DNA from: Dendrophyllia cribrosa
Taxonomy: Eukaryota; Cnidaria; Anthozoa; Scleractinia; Dendrophylliidae
Length of the DNA: 64,000 nucleotides
Assembly (NCBI GenBank): GCA_024195265.1
Contig: JAJLRJ010000004.1
Coordinates: 28,594,434-28,658,433, forward strand
Reading direction: 5' to 3'
A program made the position numbers and the translations under genes. The notes below the pieces were generated by a model. That model worked only from the letters and a program-made list of their open reading frames with translations, searched no databases and was not told the DNA's origin. This document shows, piece by piece, positions 19,034 to 29,642 of this stretch (position 1 is the first letter of the stretch; every line of letters starts with the position of its first letter).

Positions 19034-19840
19034 CACCCGATTTGCATATAATTAACTGCATATAAGCGGGCCTAATTAACATCAAATTACTGCATGCAAG
19101 TGAGTAAAATAGGCCCTATTTACTTAACAGTAGTATTCTTTATATTACTGACGTACACGAGAACAGAACCCCATTTCAATATCAGACACAAAACTAAGAG
19201 GAAAGGGCTCCAATTTAGCACTAATCTGCAGTGTTTAGGGTTAAGCACTAATTTGAAAACGGTTAGCTTTCATTTATGGTTATGGGTAATTATAAATACG
19301 TTAAAAAAACAGTTCCTGTCAGCTAGCCCTCGTTGGTGTAGTGAATATGGGTATTAGTTATAAAGCAAACGACTTGGGTTCAGGGCATACACCTTTCTGG
19401 GCAGGGTTGTTCAAAGCGCGGTTACTAGCATCAATTTCGATTCCGGTTAAATAATTAATCAATGCATGGAGATTTTTCCAAAGTATTTTTGCCCTTTAGT
19501 TTTGTCTCTGACTTGTCTTCGTATGTAACTTATAATTAGCTTTTGAAAACACTTCTAACAAGAGAAATTACATCCTCGGTTAAGTTTTAATCCTGGGTTA
19601 GCGTTAACCTGCTTTCGAACGACCGGGCCCTGATCTTTTCCCTTCTTTTACCCTAAAAAAGGGAGTTTTACTTTATGTAAAATGTTCAAGTGAAAGACAG
19701 GAGCCAGTTTGAGATCAGCTCTATTTTCGTTATTTCTCAGTAGGTGAATTGGGCCTACTTTAACCGCTTGCATGCGGTAATTTGATGTTAATTAGACTCG
19801 CTTATATGCGGTTAATTATATGCGAATCGGCTGCTCTTCT
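19027..19840. mobile_element. hAT-like TIR element, 800 bp (19034-19833)
   Basis: The ends are inverted over about 85 bases: CACCCGATTTGCATATAATT at 19034 matches the inverse of the end at 19833, with shared TAAGCG, CTAATTAACATCAAATTAC and GCATGCAAG words. A 7-bp duplication CTCTTCT flanks it (19027-19033, 19834-19840). CA...TG ends and the 7-8 bp duplication fit hAT. The interior has no transposase frame, so it is non-autonomous. Confidence 0.85.
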
Positions 19841-19869
19841 AATCTGTGATTACTACAACTAAGAAACAG

Positions 19870-20052
19870 TATAGAGCGTTTTCACTAACGTGACCAGCGG
19901 CCATATTGGTTTAATGAAACAAAAGAAAATGTTTGCATAGAAAAATAGAGTTCAATTCCCGGAGGATTGGTTTGGTACACCAATATGGCCGCCGTTTCTT
20001 TGTTTTTGAACACCAATAAGGCCGCCGTGACGTCATATGAAAACGCTCTATA
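19870..20052. mobile_element. TA-flanked MITE, family M1 copy 2
   Basis: It begins TAGAGCGTTTTCACTAACGT and ends with the inverse, flanked by TA (19870-19871, 20051-20052). It shares the termini and the CCAATATGGCCGCC words with 17391-17550. Confidence 0.88.
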
Positions 20053-20428
20053 CTAAGAATGAAGAGGCGTGTGGATGACGTAAGTGCTTGGTGTGATAAG
20101 GTTTCTATTCTAAATGAAATATAATTTACTACTCATGGCAAAAGCAGAGAAAAGATTACTAAGTCAAAAGAAGAACGTAATTCGCATAAAAACCAGATCG
20201 CTTCTAAGCCGGAAAGCGTTAAGTTTGTATGCTGTATAAGCGCGTGCAATATTAATTGAAGTTCTAATGTGGACACACCATTAATCAAAGAGTGTAATGA
20301 GGTGGGTCAAGGTCCATTGCAGAAATAACATTCAAAACATTACCCATTAATATCTAATGTTTTTGCGACAAGTGATTTTAGCCGCTAAAATTTAGACATA
20401 AACAAAACGTCAAATCTTACAGTATGAT
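20053..20428. other. Intergenic, nothing recognised
   Basis: AT-rich unique-looking sequence with no open frame of note, no inverted ends and no tandem structure that I could see. Confidence 0.5.
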
Positions 20429-21643
20429 AATATAGATAGGCTGAGCCTAACAGCGTCGCTCTCTGAACAAGCTTAACTAAGGTGAAACTTAACTAAGGTG
20501 AAGGGTCGGAAGCACAATTGTGCAATTCTTGCAAGAATTAAGATTGACGACCGGGCTATTTTTCAATTTTAGCAATTCTCAAAAACAGTATTACGCGACC
20601 GTCTGCACAGTACATTTAGACCGTACAAAAGTTCACAAAAACAACTTTTCAGCCTCCGTCTAGAATAACTAGTACGACTACTTTCCGAATAAAATACACT
20701 TGTTGCTTGTCGCAAATTGCCCGAGAAACTGATTTGGAAATCAAAATTGCAAAACTACACAAAAATATTACATAAGGTGACGCGGGTGAAGAAAAACCAA
20801 GTCTTGTTTTGTTTACATAAATTCGCTTTTCAATCTATGTAATGAATGAACAAACACATAAAAATGGACAACATAATCTTCTTTCGAAAAATTTTATTCA
20901 AATCTTTATTAGTTTATGTTTAAAATTAAAACGCGTACCATTTATAGCGCATCGAGTTCGAGCTGCCTTCGATGAAATTCAAGAAATCGATACAACTGAA
21001 TTTAAGCACGTTTTAAAAACAATTCTCCAAAACTAACAAGAACACAAAGAAAAAGTCAATTACAGATTGATATCAACATAAATTCCCATAGAAAACTGTT
21101 TTCTGTTTTACCTTTAAGTCCCTCGCTTGCTTGAAAATTCTTTAAATCTCCGCTTCTTTGGTTCTGAAATCCGTAATAAAAACAACTCCCCGCATTGATA
21201 AAAACGTATGAAGTTCCTCGAAGCAAGATTTTATCCCTGAAAGCTCTTCTTTTTCCACTAAAGCGGCTTCTGGGTGTCCGACTTCTGAATGTCTTGAGTC
21301 AGCAAACCGGGAAAAGATGCAGCGAAATAACGACTTTACTTCTCCGCTAAACACAGCGAAAGATCCAACTATAAAAGTGGGAAAAGTGTTTACCGAGCTG
21401 ACGGCTGTGTAGCCGCGCGAAAAACAAAGCCTCGCTTCGCTTTCAAAATTGCTAAAATCTCGGATGTTGTGTGGAGTCTAGCCCTGCCCAACGTCGGCGG
21501 GCGGCGGGCGGCGGGCGGCACACGGACCGACGCGCCCACGAAACATTCCGCTAGCCATGACCATGAAAAATAACGGGCATAGGTTCAAATCTATGAGTAC
21601 GGGGCTCCGCAGCGCGCCTTCGGCCGGCGACAGCTCCGCTATA
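20429..21643 (-). mobile_element. 1.2-kb interspersed repeat 'X', copy B
   Basis: An inverted, end-to-end relative of 3789-5000. Matching blocks include AGGCTGAGCCTAACAG (20437), GACCGGGCTATTTTTCAATTTTAGC (about 20550), the CCACTAAAGCGGCTTC block (about 21256), CTAGCCATGACCATG (21551) and a CTCCGCTATA end (21634-21643). The GC-rich end reads CGGGCGGCGGGCGG instead of the copy A version, so this block evolves quickly. No coding frame is shared between copies. Confidence 0.75.
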
Positions 21644-22730
21644 AAGCCGCAAAAACTTTCACTTTTAGTACCGGTTTACGCAGAAATTTACTTAGACTTG
21701 CCACAAGTCGACTGCGAAGCCCCCGAGAGCGCGACGAAGTCGCGAAAAGCGAACGACGAAGTCGCGAGAAGCGAGCAACAAAGTCGTGAGTCGTTCTCCG
21801 CCCGACCACCCAAAACGAAAAAACGAAAAACGGACTTTGCGAAAGTCTAAAATTTATTTTTTGTGGTTACAGATGGTGATTTAATTTCATTAAATATGTC
21901 CGTGCTACCGAAAGTGTAATCGTGTCCCAGTAATCATGTCGCAGCTAGTTCTACTGTATTAAATTTCCGCTCTCTGTGCCATGAGGTTTAGTATCGTTTT
22001 CTGCATATATCCCAATATCGTTGTCATCAGTCGCACAGACACGATTCGAAGAAGACTCGTTTTTTTTTTTGCACGAGAAACCAAGTTCAACAACCAAATC
22101 GACGAGGCGACATCTCCCCTCCTGCTCGTTTTGAAATTTCGAATATATTCTCCGTTGAAATTCGGTTTCGACTGAAGTCCCCGCAATAACTTTTCACTGC
22201 ACTCACAGACAAGGCAAAAATCGTGGAAAGAAGGTTCCTTTGGTGGTCTACCTCTTATGAATTTATTCTGAGTTTCATAGCAGAGCAGCAGAGCAGCAGA
22301 GCAGCAGAGAAAGCAGAGAAAGCAGAGAAAGGAACAATTTGCCACAAAGAGTCAACTCCTACCCTTGCCGAATCATCGTTATTAGGGACACTCCATTATT
22401 ACAGACAAGAGTTAAAGCCACGGCGAAGATGATTTATTAAAAATTAATCAACTTCCGGTATTGCCGACTCTCTTTATTATAATATTACTCAAATCACTGT
22501 CCCCGAGGTGTCCGTGATTGAGTGAGTCGAATACAATAGCCAGTATATAATTCATTGTACTTAACAACAGCTATAAAACCATATAATAATGCAATACTCG
22601 TGGCACCTACAATCTCCCGAATATTAATTTATTCCGACTGTCATCATTAGATATGAACATGATTAAACCAGGGAACGTTACAAGAAAGAGCCACAACTCT
22701 TGCAACCGAAAAGGTAATCGGTGGTATCAA
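21644..22730. other. Intergenic with AGCAGAG/AAAGCAGAG simple repeat (22278-22332)
   Basis: A short cluster of GCAGAGCA then AAAGCAGAG units lies at 22278-22332. An open minus-strand frame of 128 codons crosses it, but its Cys/Leu-rich start is just the translated repeat and no domain is visible. The rest shows nothing. Confidence 0.5.
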
Positions 22731-22840
22731 GGATATAGCATATAGGATCTATAAGTTCTACACATACATGATCTATGGGCCCCATACGATATATGGGTTC
22801 TACACGCTCTATGGGTTCTACACGATCTATGGGTTCTATA
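22731..22840 (+). repeat. 18-bp minisatellite, left remnant
   Basis: About six degenerate units of (GG)GTTCTA(C/T)A(C/G)GATCTAT. It is the same monomer as 29643-31757, so LINE-A landed inside or at the edge of this array. Confidence 0.88.
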
Positions 22841-25101
22841 GTTTCTACTAGAACCGCTTAATCCCACCCAGCAGATAATCCATGATGAACTAAAAGTAGA
22901 AGAAGATCGTAAACAACAATTTCGTCCGTTAGATTACTTGATTACCGAAAATGAAATACGAAAAGCTGCCAAAAAGTTAAACAACAGCAAATCTTCTTAT
23001 TCAGATAAAATTAGAAATGAAATGATCAAAGCTAGTCTTAATGACCTAATGCCTGTTTACTACAAACCGGTTTAATGCAGTTCTAAGTTCAGGTACCATA
23101 CCCCAGACATGGTGTGGTGGTCTCATTACACCAATTTATAAATCAGGCGGAAGAAGCGATCCGTCAAACTACCGTGGTATGTGTTTCAAGCTGTCTGGGA
23201 AAACTATTTTGTTCCATTTTAAACCAAAGGCTTCTCGAATATGTTGCCTCAAATTAATATACTTCACAAATCACAGATTGGCTTCTTGCCAAATAATCGT
23301 ACAGCAGACCATGTCTTTACACTTCGAACCTTGATAGACAAATACGTTCATAATCACAATGAAAAAATTTATGCTTGTTTTGTAGATTTTAGAAAAGCTT
23401 TTGACTCAGTTTGGCACAATGGGTTCTTGAATAAGTTATTGCAAATTAATGTAGGAGGCTGCTTTTATAATTTAATTAAAAGCCTCTATTCCAAGTCTTC
23501 TTGTTCAATAAAAATTGGCCAAAGCCAAACACGACCCTTTCAATAATATGCGCGAGAGGTGTACGACAAGGTTGTATTTTAAGTCCACTACTTTTCAACC
23601 TTTACATCAACGATTTACCTTTTTCATTTGAAAATATTTTGTCTGATCCTTTTGTTCTACCAAACGGCACAAAATTAAACTCTCTTTTATATGCGGACGA
23701 TTTAATCATTTTTATCACGTTCTAAAACAGGTCTACAAAATTGTCTTAATGCATTATCATCATACTGCAACACGTGGATGTTAAGCATAAATCCCAAAAA
23801 AACCAAGATTATGGTTTTTCAAAAACGCCCAAGAAAATGCTCTGAATAGAGATTTTATATGAATAATCAAATTATTAATGTTGTACAAGATTATACTTAT
23901 TTAGGAACTAAAATTTGAGGGGGACATTGGGGGGTAGCCCATACCTCAATACCGCAGCATAAAATCAAAAATACCGCAATACTGCAATGAAAATCGGCAA
24001 AATGCCGATACCGCAGGTATGGATATCAGTCGGGTACAAATATTTTTGGAGGGATGTAGAATAAGCGATCTAGTTACGGTCAGTTGCGCGTTTTACGTTG
24101 TCGTAGTACTTACGTACTTACCTCGGAGAAGGAACTAAAGCTTTCGCAGCAAATGACCACGTGACACTCTCGAAACAGTTCCAGGTTGCATGCCGAAAAT
24201 GTTAATTGCTCTCTACAAGTAATATCCCTTTGTCCTCTTAACACAACGACTTCACGATTAGAATCAACTTTCGCTTTTTCTCCGAGAATGAAACTCAGTA
24301 GCTGTTTGTTTTTTTCAGCAACTGATCACGTGACTCACTCGTAAGAGTTACAGTTGTTACATGTGATAACTTGTTGTTTTTTGTTTAATTAATATGTCTC
24401 TCAAGTAAGTTGGAGTTATTTCCCTTGGTTTTTCCTGTCTTCGGTACTATGTAAACGTGGTACGACTACTCGTTTCGGTATCAAATCACCATTTTGGTGG
24501 CTGTATAAAATCACTATTTTGCGTATATCATGTAAACGTTATAACTTCATACCGGTACAAAAGTCATACCGTATGAAACTCATACCGGTGTCATTTTAAC
24601 AGCCCCTTAGTTCTGCATAAAATTATAAGTGCAGCGAAACGTTACTTCCGGTTCCGAACACTAGCCTACAGTCAAGCCAACCAAACCAATAGTTTATAAG
24701 AAATGCCTGAAAGCTGAGAAAGTGTATCGTTTCTTGTCTTTCTTTGTGACTTTTGTGACCGTTGTAGAGAGAATTCCCATCATGTGATGTTACAAGCGAT
24801 ACAAACTTACCAAAGACAGTTTCTAAGCTTTATAACCCTTTTCTCTGCCTCATTGACACGGGGGGGGAGGGGGGGGGGGGGGGGTACTTAACAAAGTTTT
24901 GTACGGGGATGCTCCGCCCCGAGGTCCAAACCCTTACCCTTTCATATACCGTTTTTGACAGAAAAGGTACCCCTTTCTCATACCTTTCATTGAAAATGGT
25001 TTCCCTTTCATATACCTTTCATTGAAAATGGTGCCCCTTTCATATAGCCTTTACGTGCGTCTGTTTGATATATTTTTAAGGCTCTTTAGTTTTTATAATA
25101 C

Positions 25102-27990
25102 TTAAGGACGTTCGCGCGAAAATCTTCTACAAGACAGATTTTTTTCAAACTTACGCTACGGTCTGATAATGAGATACTGATGTCAGAAATGCAAAAAAAA
25201 TTGGGGGTCACCGAATTGATTTAAGAGATATAGTGTGTAGAAATATACCCTGTTTTTGAAAATTAAAGTTAGTCTTCGTAACATGACATGGTGTCTATGG
25301 CTTTTAGTAAAAAAATATCAAAGATGAATCGCTGGGGAGAAACTATTATATTCAAATGTTATCTAAGTGGGCCTGATTCGTAAATAATTCGAACTGTTTT
25401 CAACCTATAAGCGAGTTAACCCTTTAAAGAGGGCATTCGGAAACAACATACAGCTGAGATATGAGTGCAAATCGATGTCGCGAAGATAAAAAAATGAAAA
25501 AAAAATCAAACTTCTACAAGACAGATTTTTTTCCTTTTTTCACAAACTGTAGATAATCGGTAAAGAAAGTGATATATGAAGAAAAAAATAGGGGTCACCG
25601 AGCATCCAAGCGAGTAAAATCTAAGTGAAGTTAACGCAACGGGGAGCCCTTTATCTGTTTAGATTTCTTGCTTTGCGTGCGCGCTCGTGCATGACGTAGC
25701 ATGGCGTTCCAATACGAATTGCGTGCGCAGTATCATTGATTGTCGCTTTAACATTGAATCATAAATATAAGCAGCAACAGTTCTACAGACAAACGGATCA
25801 GCGTTATTAAAAAGGAACAAAATTTTTGAGATATTGTCTAAGTCATTAAAATTTGGGTATTTGTCATTTATTTCATTGAAAAATTTCTTGCGTGTATCGC
25901 TGTAATGATGGCAAGTGAATAGAAAGTGTGTTTCATTTTCAATTTCGTTTAAATGGCAGAGGTAGCAGATTCTCAGATTTTCAGGTGTCTTGTTATGCCT
26001 GCCAGTTTCAATTCTTAAGTTGTGGTTTCCAAGGCGAAATTTATTGATTTGTTTTTTGTGAAGTCTATTTTTTATTGAGTCCAAAAGGTCAGTTTTGTGA
26101 CAATCTTTTTTAAAGACAGAGTAGAATTTAAGTTTTTTATTTAAATTTAACAGATTAAGTTGATGGCTAGTTGAAGTTTTATTAACAGTTGGTCGAATAC
26201 GTGTAACAATGTTATTACAATTACTAATGTCTAAATTTGAGATGTTTAGATTTGAAATGTTACATAACGAATTTACTCTTTGTGTTAGATTTAGCTGATT
26301 TTTGTCTGCCATATCTTTAGACAGATAATAGCATTGTTTGGCAATATTGTCTTCTGGTAAATTTTCCAAGTGCAACCAAAATTTAATTATATTTATGTCG
26401 ATTTTTCCTTTTAGTGATAGTCTGACGAGTTCATTTCTACATGCAACATTGGGGCATTGCTTATTGACTCCAAGGAAAAGTTTGCAGAAGTAAATATGGG
26501 TTCGTTCAATTATGTCTTTTTCCCATGAGTTATAATCATTTTTGTCATAAATTCCCCAAACCTCCGAACCATATGTGAGAATCGGGAGGAATAGAGAATC
26601 AAAAATTTTGTTGACAATGTCAATTGGTAATTTTGAGAAATCTAGGTAACGTCGTGTTGCAAATATAGATCTTCTAGTTTTCTCTTTTAAATTTGTTTTG
26701 TGATCTCTGAAGTTTCCGTTTGCTAAAAAATTAACGCCAAGATAAGTATAGTTACTTACAATTTCTATTTTGTCACTGTTAATGTAAAAATTTTGCTTTT
26801 CTAAAGTTGATTTTCTAAGTTTCTTTTGGAAAATAAGCACTTTCGTTTTCTTCGGATTTATGTTCAGTAACCAGTCATTACAGAACTGGGATAGTGTATT
26901 TAATGCTGTTTGTAATCCTGTAGCTGTGTGAGAAATCAGAACTAGATCGTCAGCATAAAGTAGACAATTAAGACGCGATCCATCAGGTAATAATATTGCA
27001 TCCGTGTTCATTGAATCAAGACGAGTAGGAATTTCATTTAGATATAGGTTAAAAAGCATTGGTGAGAGAATGCAACCTTGTCTAACACCATTTGCATAAT
27101 TAAAATATTCTGTCCTTTGGTGATTAGATTTAATAGAACATTTTGAATTTGAATAGAGATTTTTAATTAAGTCGTAAAATTTTCCTCCAATTTTGTTTTT
27201 CAGTAGTTTATAAAATAGGCCTTCATGCCAAACTGAATCAAAAGCTTTTTTTAAAGTCAATAAAACAGGTGAATAATTTACCTTTATTGGCATGTGTTAC
27301 ATGTTTATCAATTAGTGTACGAAGAGTAAAGATGTGATCCGATGTGCGATGGTTTGGTAGAAATCCAATTTGAGCACGATGTAGAATGTTTTCTTCAGTT
27401 AAGTAGCGTTGCAGTCTGATGTTCATAACTGATGTAAACAATTTTCCAAGACAGCTATTAATGCAGATTCCTCTGTAATTTGATGGATCTAATTTGTTGC
27501 CGGATTTGTAAATAGGGGTGATTACACCTTCACACCAAGTTGAAGGAAAGGACCCACATTTTAGTATCAAATTGAAGAGTTTACAGATCGCAGGTTTAAG
27601 ATAACATGTGCCTGTTTTTAGCATTTCGTTGCGAATTCTGTCAGAGCCAGCAGCTTTTCTTGATTTTAATAGTTTTGTTGCATTTTCAATTTCTTTTAAG
27701 GAAAAAGGTTCATCTAAGTGGTTGTGATTATCTTTATCGTTTTCTAATGCGGATATCTCATTTTTTAAAGAACGGATTGGATTTGGTTTCGAATGTAAGA
27801 TTTTAAAATGTGTAAATAATGAATCAGTTGGTACTTTATCTTCATTTTTAACACGGTGGTTGTCTTCATTGAATGTGTTTAGATAGTTCCAAAATTCATA
27901 GTTGTCTTTGTTGTTAATAAGGTTATCAATCTTAGAGTTAGAGCGTGCGCAGTAAAGATGCGCATAAACAATTAGCGCGAACGTCCTTAA
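25102..27990. mobile_element. TTAA-flanked element E3 (25106-27986), nested in E2
   Basis: TTAAGGACGTTCGCGC at 25102 is inverted at 27975-27990 (GCGCGAACGTCCTTAA). TTAA duplications are the signature of piggyBac or Kolobok elements. The interior apart from LINE-B is non-coding. The TCTACAAGACAGATTTTTTTC word occurs twice (about 25124 and 25512). Confidence 0.82.
25733..27942 (-). pseudogene. LINE-B: near-intact LINE RT with one frameshift
   Basis: The minus-strand reading is open for about 735 codons apart from one shift in a seven-A run (27246-27252), inside CFIDFKKAFDSVWHEG. Blocks in order: PSNYRGICINSCLGKLF, QIGFLPNHRTSDHIFTLRTL, KAFDSVWHEG, GVRQGCILSPMLFNLYL, LLYADDLVLIS (about 26940-26970), NPKKTKVLIFQKK and SNYTYLGVNFLANGNF. 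A long connection follows, then a Cys/His motif CYLCHLNEIENETHFLFTCHH. A 12-bp direct repeat GCGTGCGCAGTA (25721-25732, 27943-27954) flanks it as a target duplication. Oddly, it lacks an endonuclease domain, and the 3' boundary falls at the end of the ORF with no 3' UTR or tail. Confidence 0.88.
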
Positions 27991-28151
27991 ATGGCAGCCT
28001 ACCTTTTTATGCTTCAACCCGTGTTTTCGCTACCCTTTCCTATTCTTCGTGAAATCCCTACCCTTTCACATACTTCAACTCGTGAAATCCCGACCCTTTC
28101 ATATACCTCCAGCCTAAAAAAGATACCCCTTTCGGGCGGAGCATCCCCGTA

Positions 28152-28528
28152 TAAAAAAAACAATGGAAAATGTTTATATTGAACAGTGCCGAAAATTTGA
28201 ATGTTTTCAGACGTTTCGGGCTTGGCCCTTCTTCAGTGAAATGTCAATTTTAAACGGTTGACCGTCATCTAGGGATCTCTAGGAGTGTTATTTCATAATA
28301 CTATTTGGGGAATGACAACAAAGGTCAGCAAATCATGAGCCTGTCAGATACCGAAATACCGCGCAAAAAAAAACGTGTTTCACCGAATACCGCAGTCTGA
28401 AATAATCAAATACCGCACACCGCAGTCTCAGACAATACCGAAATACCGCGTTCAAAAATAAAATTTACCGAAATACCGCACGAAGAATGGACCAATACCG
28501 CGATACCGCGAACCCCAATGTTCCCCTC
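28152..28528. other. E1 right arm with PLE-like fragment and ATACCGC repeats
   Basis: Nearest E2, about 28170-28300 looks like the 3' region of a PLE because it contains a hammerhead motif. From about 28350 to the end, ATACCG(C/A) words recur roughly a dozen times in the same direction. Confidence 0.6.
28205..28241 (-). ncRNA. Hammerhead ribozyme (minimal PLE type), consensus core intact
   Basis: The minus strand reads stem I UUUCA (partner UGAAA), core CUGAAGA (exact CUGANGA), stem II GGGC-CAA-GCCC, then GAAA, C, cleavage triplet GUC and the second stem I strand. All conserved positions of the hammerhead core are present. Helix III is nearly absent, as reported for Penelope-like elements, whose motifs may work best as dimers. 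Confidence 0.82.
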
Positions 28529-29642
28529 AAATTTCCTCTTCAGGAAATTTTAAAGTCTCACTTGATCATCTAAAAGAGAAAGCACTTCACGCTCTTTTCA
28601 GTCTGAGGCGACACACAGATTTTAGTAAGCTAAATCCGTCCCTTGCCTGTAAAAGTTTTGATACAATGATATCCCCAATTTTGCTCTAAAATAGTGAAAT
28701 TTGGGGTGGATATACCAAATCTGATTTTAAGGCTTGGGATAGCTCACAAATTGAAAGAACGCATCTTCAGTTTTGTAAACGCTACCTTCAAGTGAGTAAT
28801 AAGGCTTCTAATATTGCGTGCAGAGCTGCACTTGGTCGATTTCCTCTAAATATTGCCATTAATCTAAGAATCCTCAACTACTTGTTATACCTTCAAAATA
28901 AACCCCAAGACTCTTTTGTTAAACAATCTTTCTTAATGTCATTAGATCTTCACTCGAATGGTAAAATTAGCTTTCACTCTAATCTTATGAAGATATCCGA
29001 ATATTTTAATTTCAGAAATTTTAACCTCGATTTATTAAACACCGCTGAAGTCAAACACTGTACAAATTTAATGAAACAGAAATATATTTCTTATTGGCAA
29101 CATATACTTCAGCATTCTCAAAAACTAGAATTTTATAAGACTTTCAAGAACGAATATTCCCCCCTCAAATTATCTAGGTCTGACTAGACGAGCATCTGAT
29201 AGGAGGGCATTAACTAAATTACGTAGAAGTAATCATAAACTTATGATCGAACTGGGCAGATACAACAAAATTCCAAGAGACAAAAGGCTTTGCCCAGTTT
29301 GTGGTTCAAATGAAATCGAAGACGAAATCCATTTTCTTTTCTATTGTTCAAAATACGCAACAATAAGAGATAATTTTTACAATAAAATACAAACTTTTAT
29401 ACCAAATATTAGCCATTTACCTGTAACTGAATTGATCATAGAATTAATGAATTCTTCCATTTACTTTCTAAACATGCAATTAATTAAATTTATTTCATCT
29501 TGTTTTGATTCTCGAGATAAAATTGTCACCAATGTAATTTAATTATTCACTTTTGTTTTCTTTCCTTTTGTTAGTTAGTTGTAAGCTTTTGCAAAATTGT
29601 AAAATCTACAGTCACGCAAATAAAGCTAAATGTTGTTGTTGT

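Larger units (their letters stand above)
24902..28151. mobile_element. TIR element E2 (24904-28149), TA-flanked, nested in E1
   Basis: CGGGGATGCTCCGCCC at 24904 is inverted exactly at 28134-28149. TA flanks it at 24902-24903 and 28150-28151. Just inside both ends are repeated (T)ACCCTTTCATATACC words (24935-25050 and 28025-28115). No coding sequence is its own. Confidence 0.85.
23911..28534. mobile_element. TIR element E1 (23917-28528) with 6-bp duplication AAATTT
   Basis: GAGGGGGACATTGGGG at 23917 is inverted as CCCCAATGTTCCCCTC ending 28528. AAATTT flanks it on both sides (23911-23916, 28529-28534), and removing the insert with one AAATTT restores the LINE-A reading. ATACCGC words are repeated many times just inside both ends, in the same direction. 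No transposase is seen. The class is unknown; a palindromic 6-bp duplication is unusual. Confidence 0.85.
22841..29642 (+). pseudogene. LINE-A: non-LTR retrotransposon, split by a 4.6-kb insertion
   Basis: The 5' part (22841-23910) has frameshifted RT blocks: LITENEIRKAAKKLNNSK, QIGFLPNNRTADHVFTLRTL, CFVDFRKAFDSVWHNG, VRQGCILSPLLFNLYIND and active-site YADD (codons 23690-23701). The 3' part (28529-29542) resumes with SSSGNFKVSLDHLKEKALHA and reaches a Cys/His motif, CPVCGSNEIEDEIHFLFYCS (about 29291-29350). It ends near 29540. The tail has AATAAA (about 29620) and TTG repeats (29629-29640) before the minisatellite. No endonuclease domain is visible upstream, so the copy is 5'-truncated or decayed. 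The insertion lies within YLGTKI-SSSGNF. Homologous to LINE-B but clearly diverged. Confidence 0.9.

Noticed and set aside
21959..22345. 128-codon minus frame starting MANCSFLCFLCFLCC
   Set aside because: The N-terminus is the translated GCAGAGCA/AAAGCAGAG repeat and the rest has no recognisable domain.
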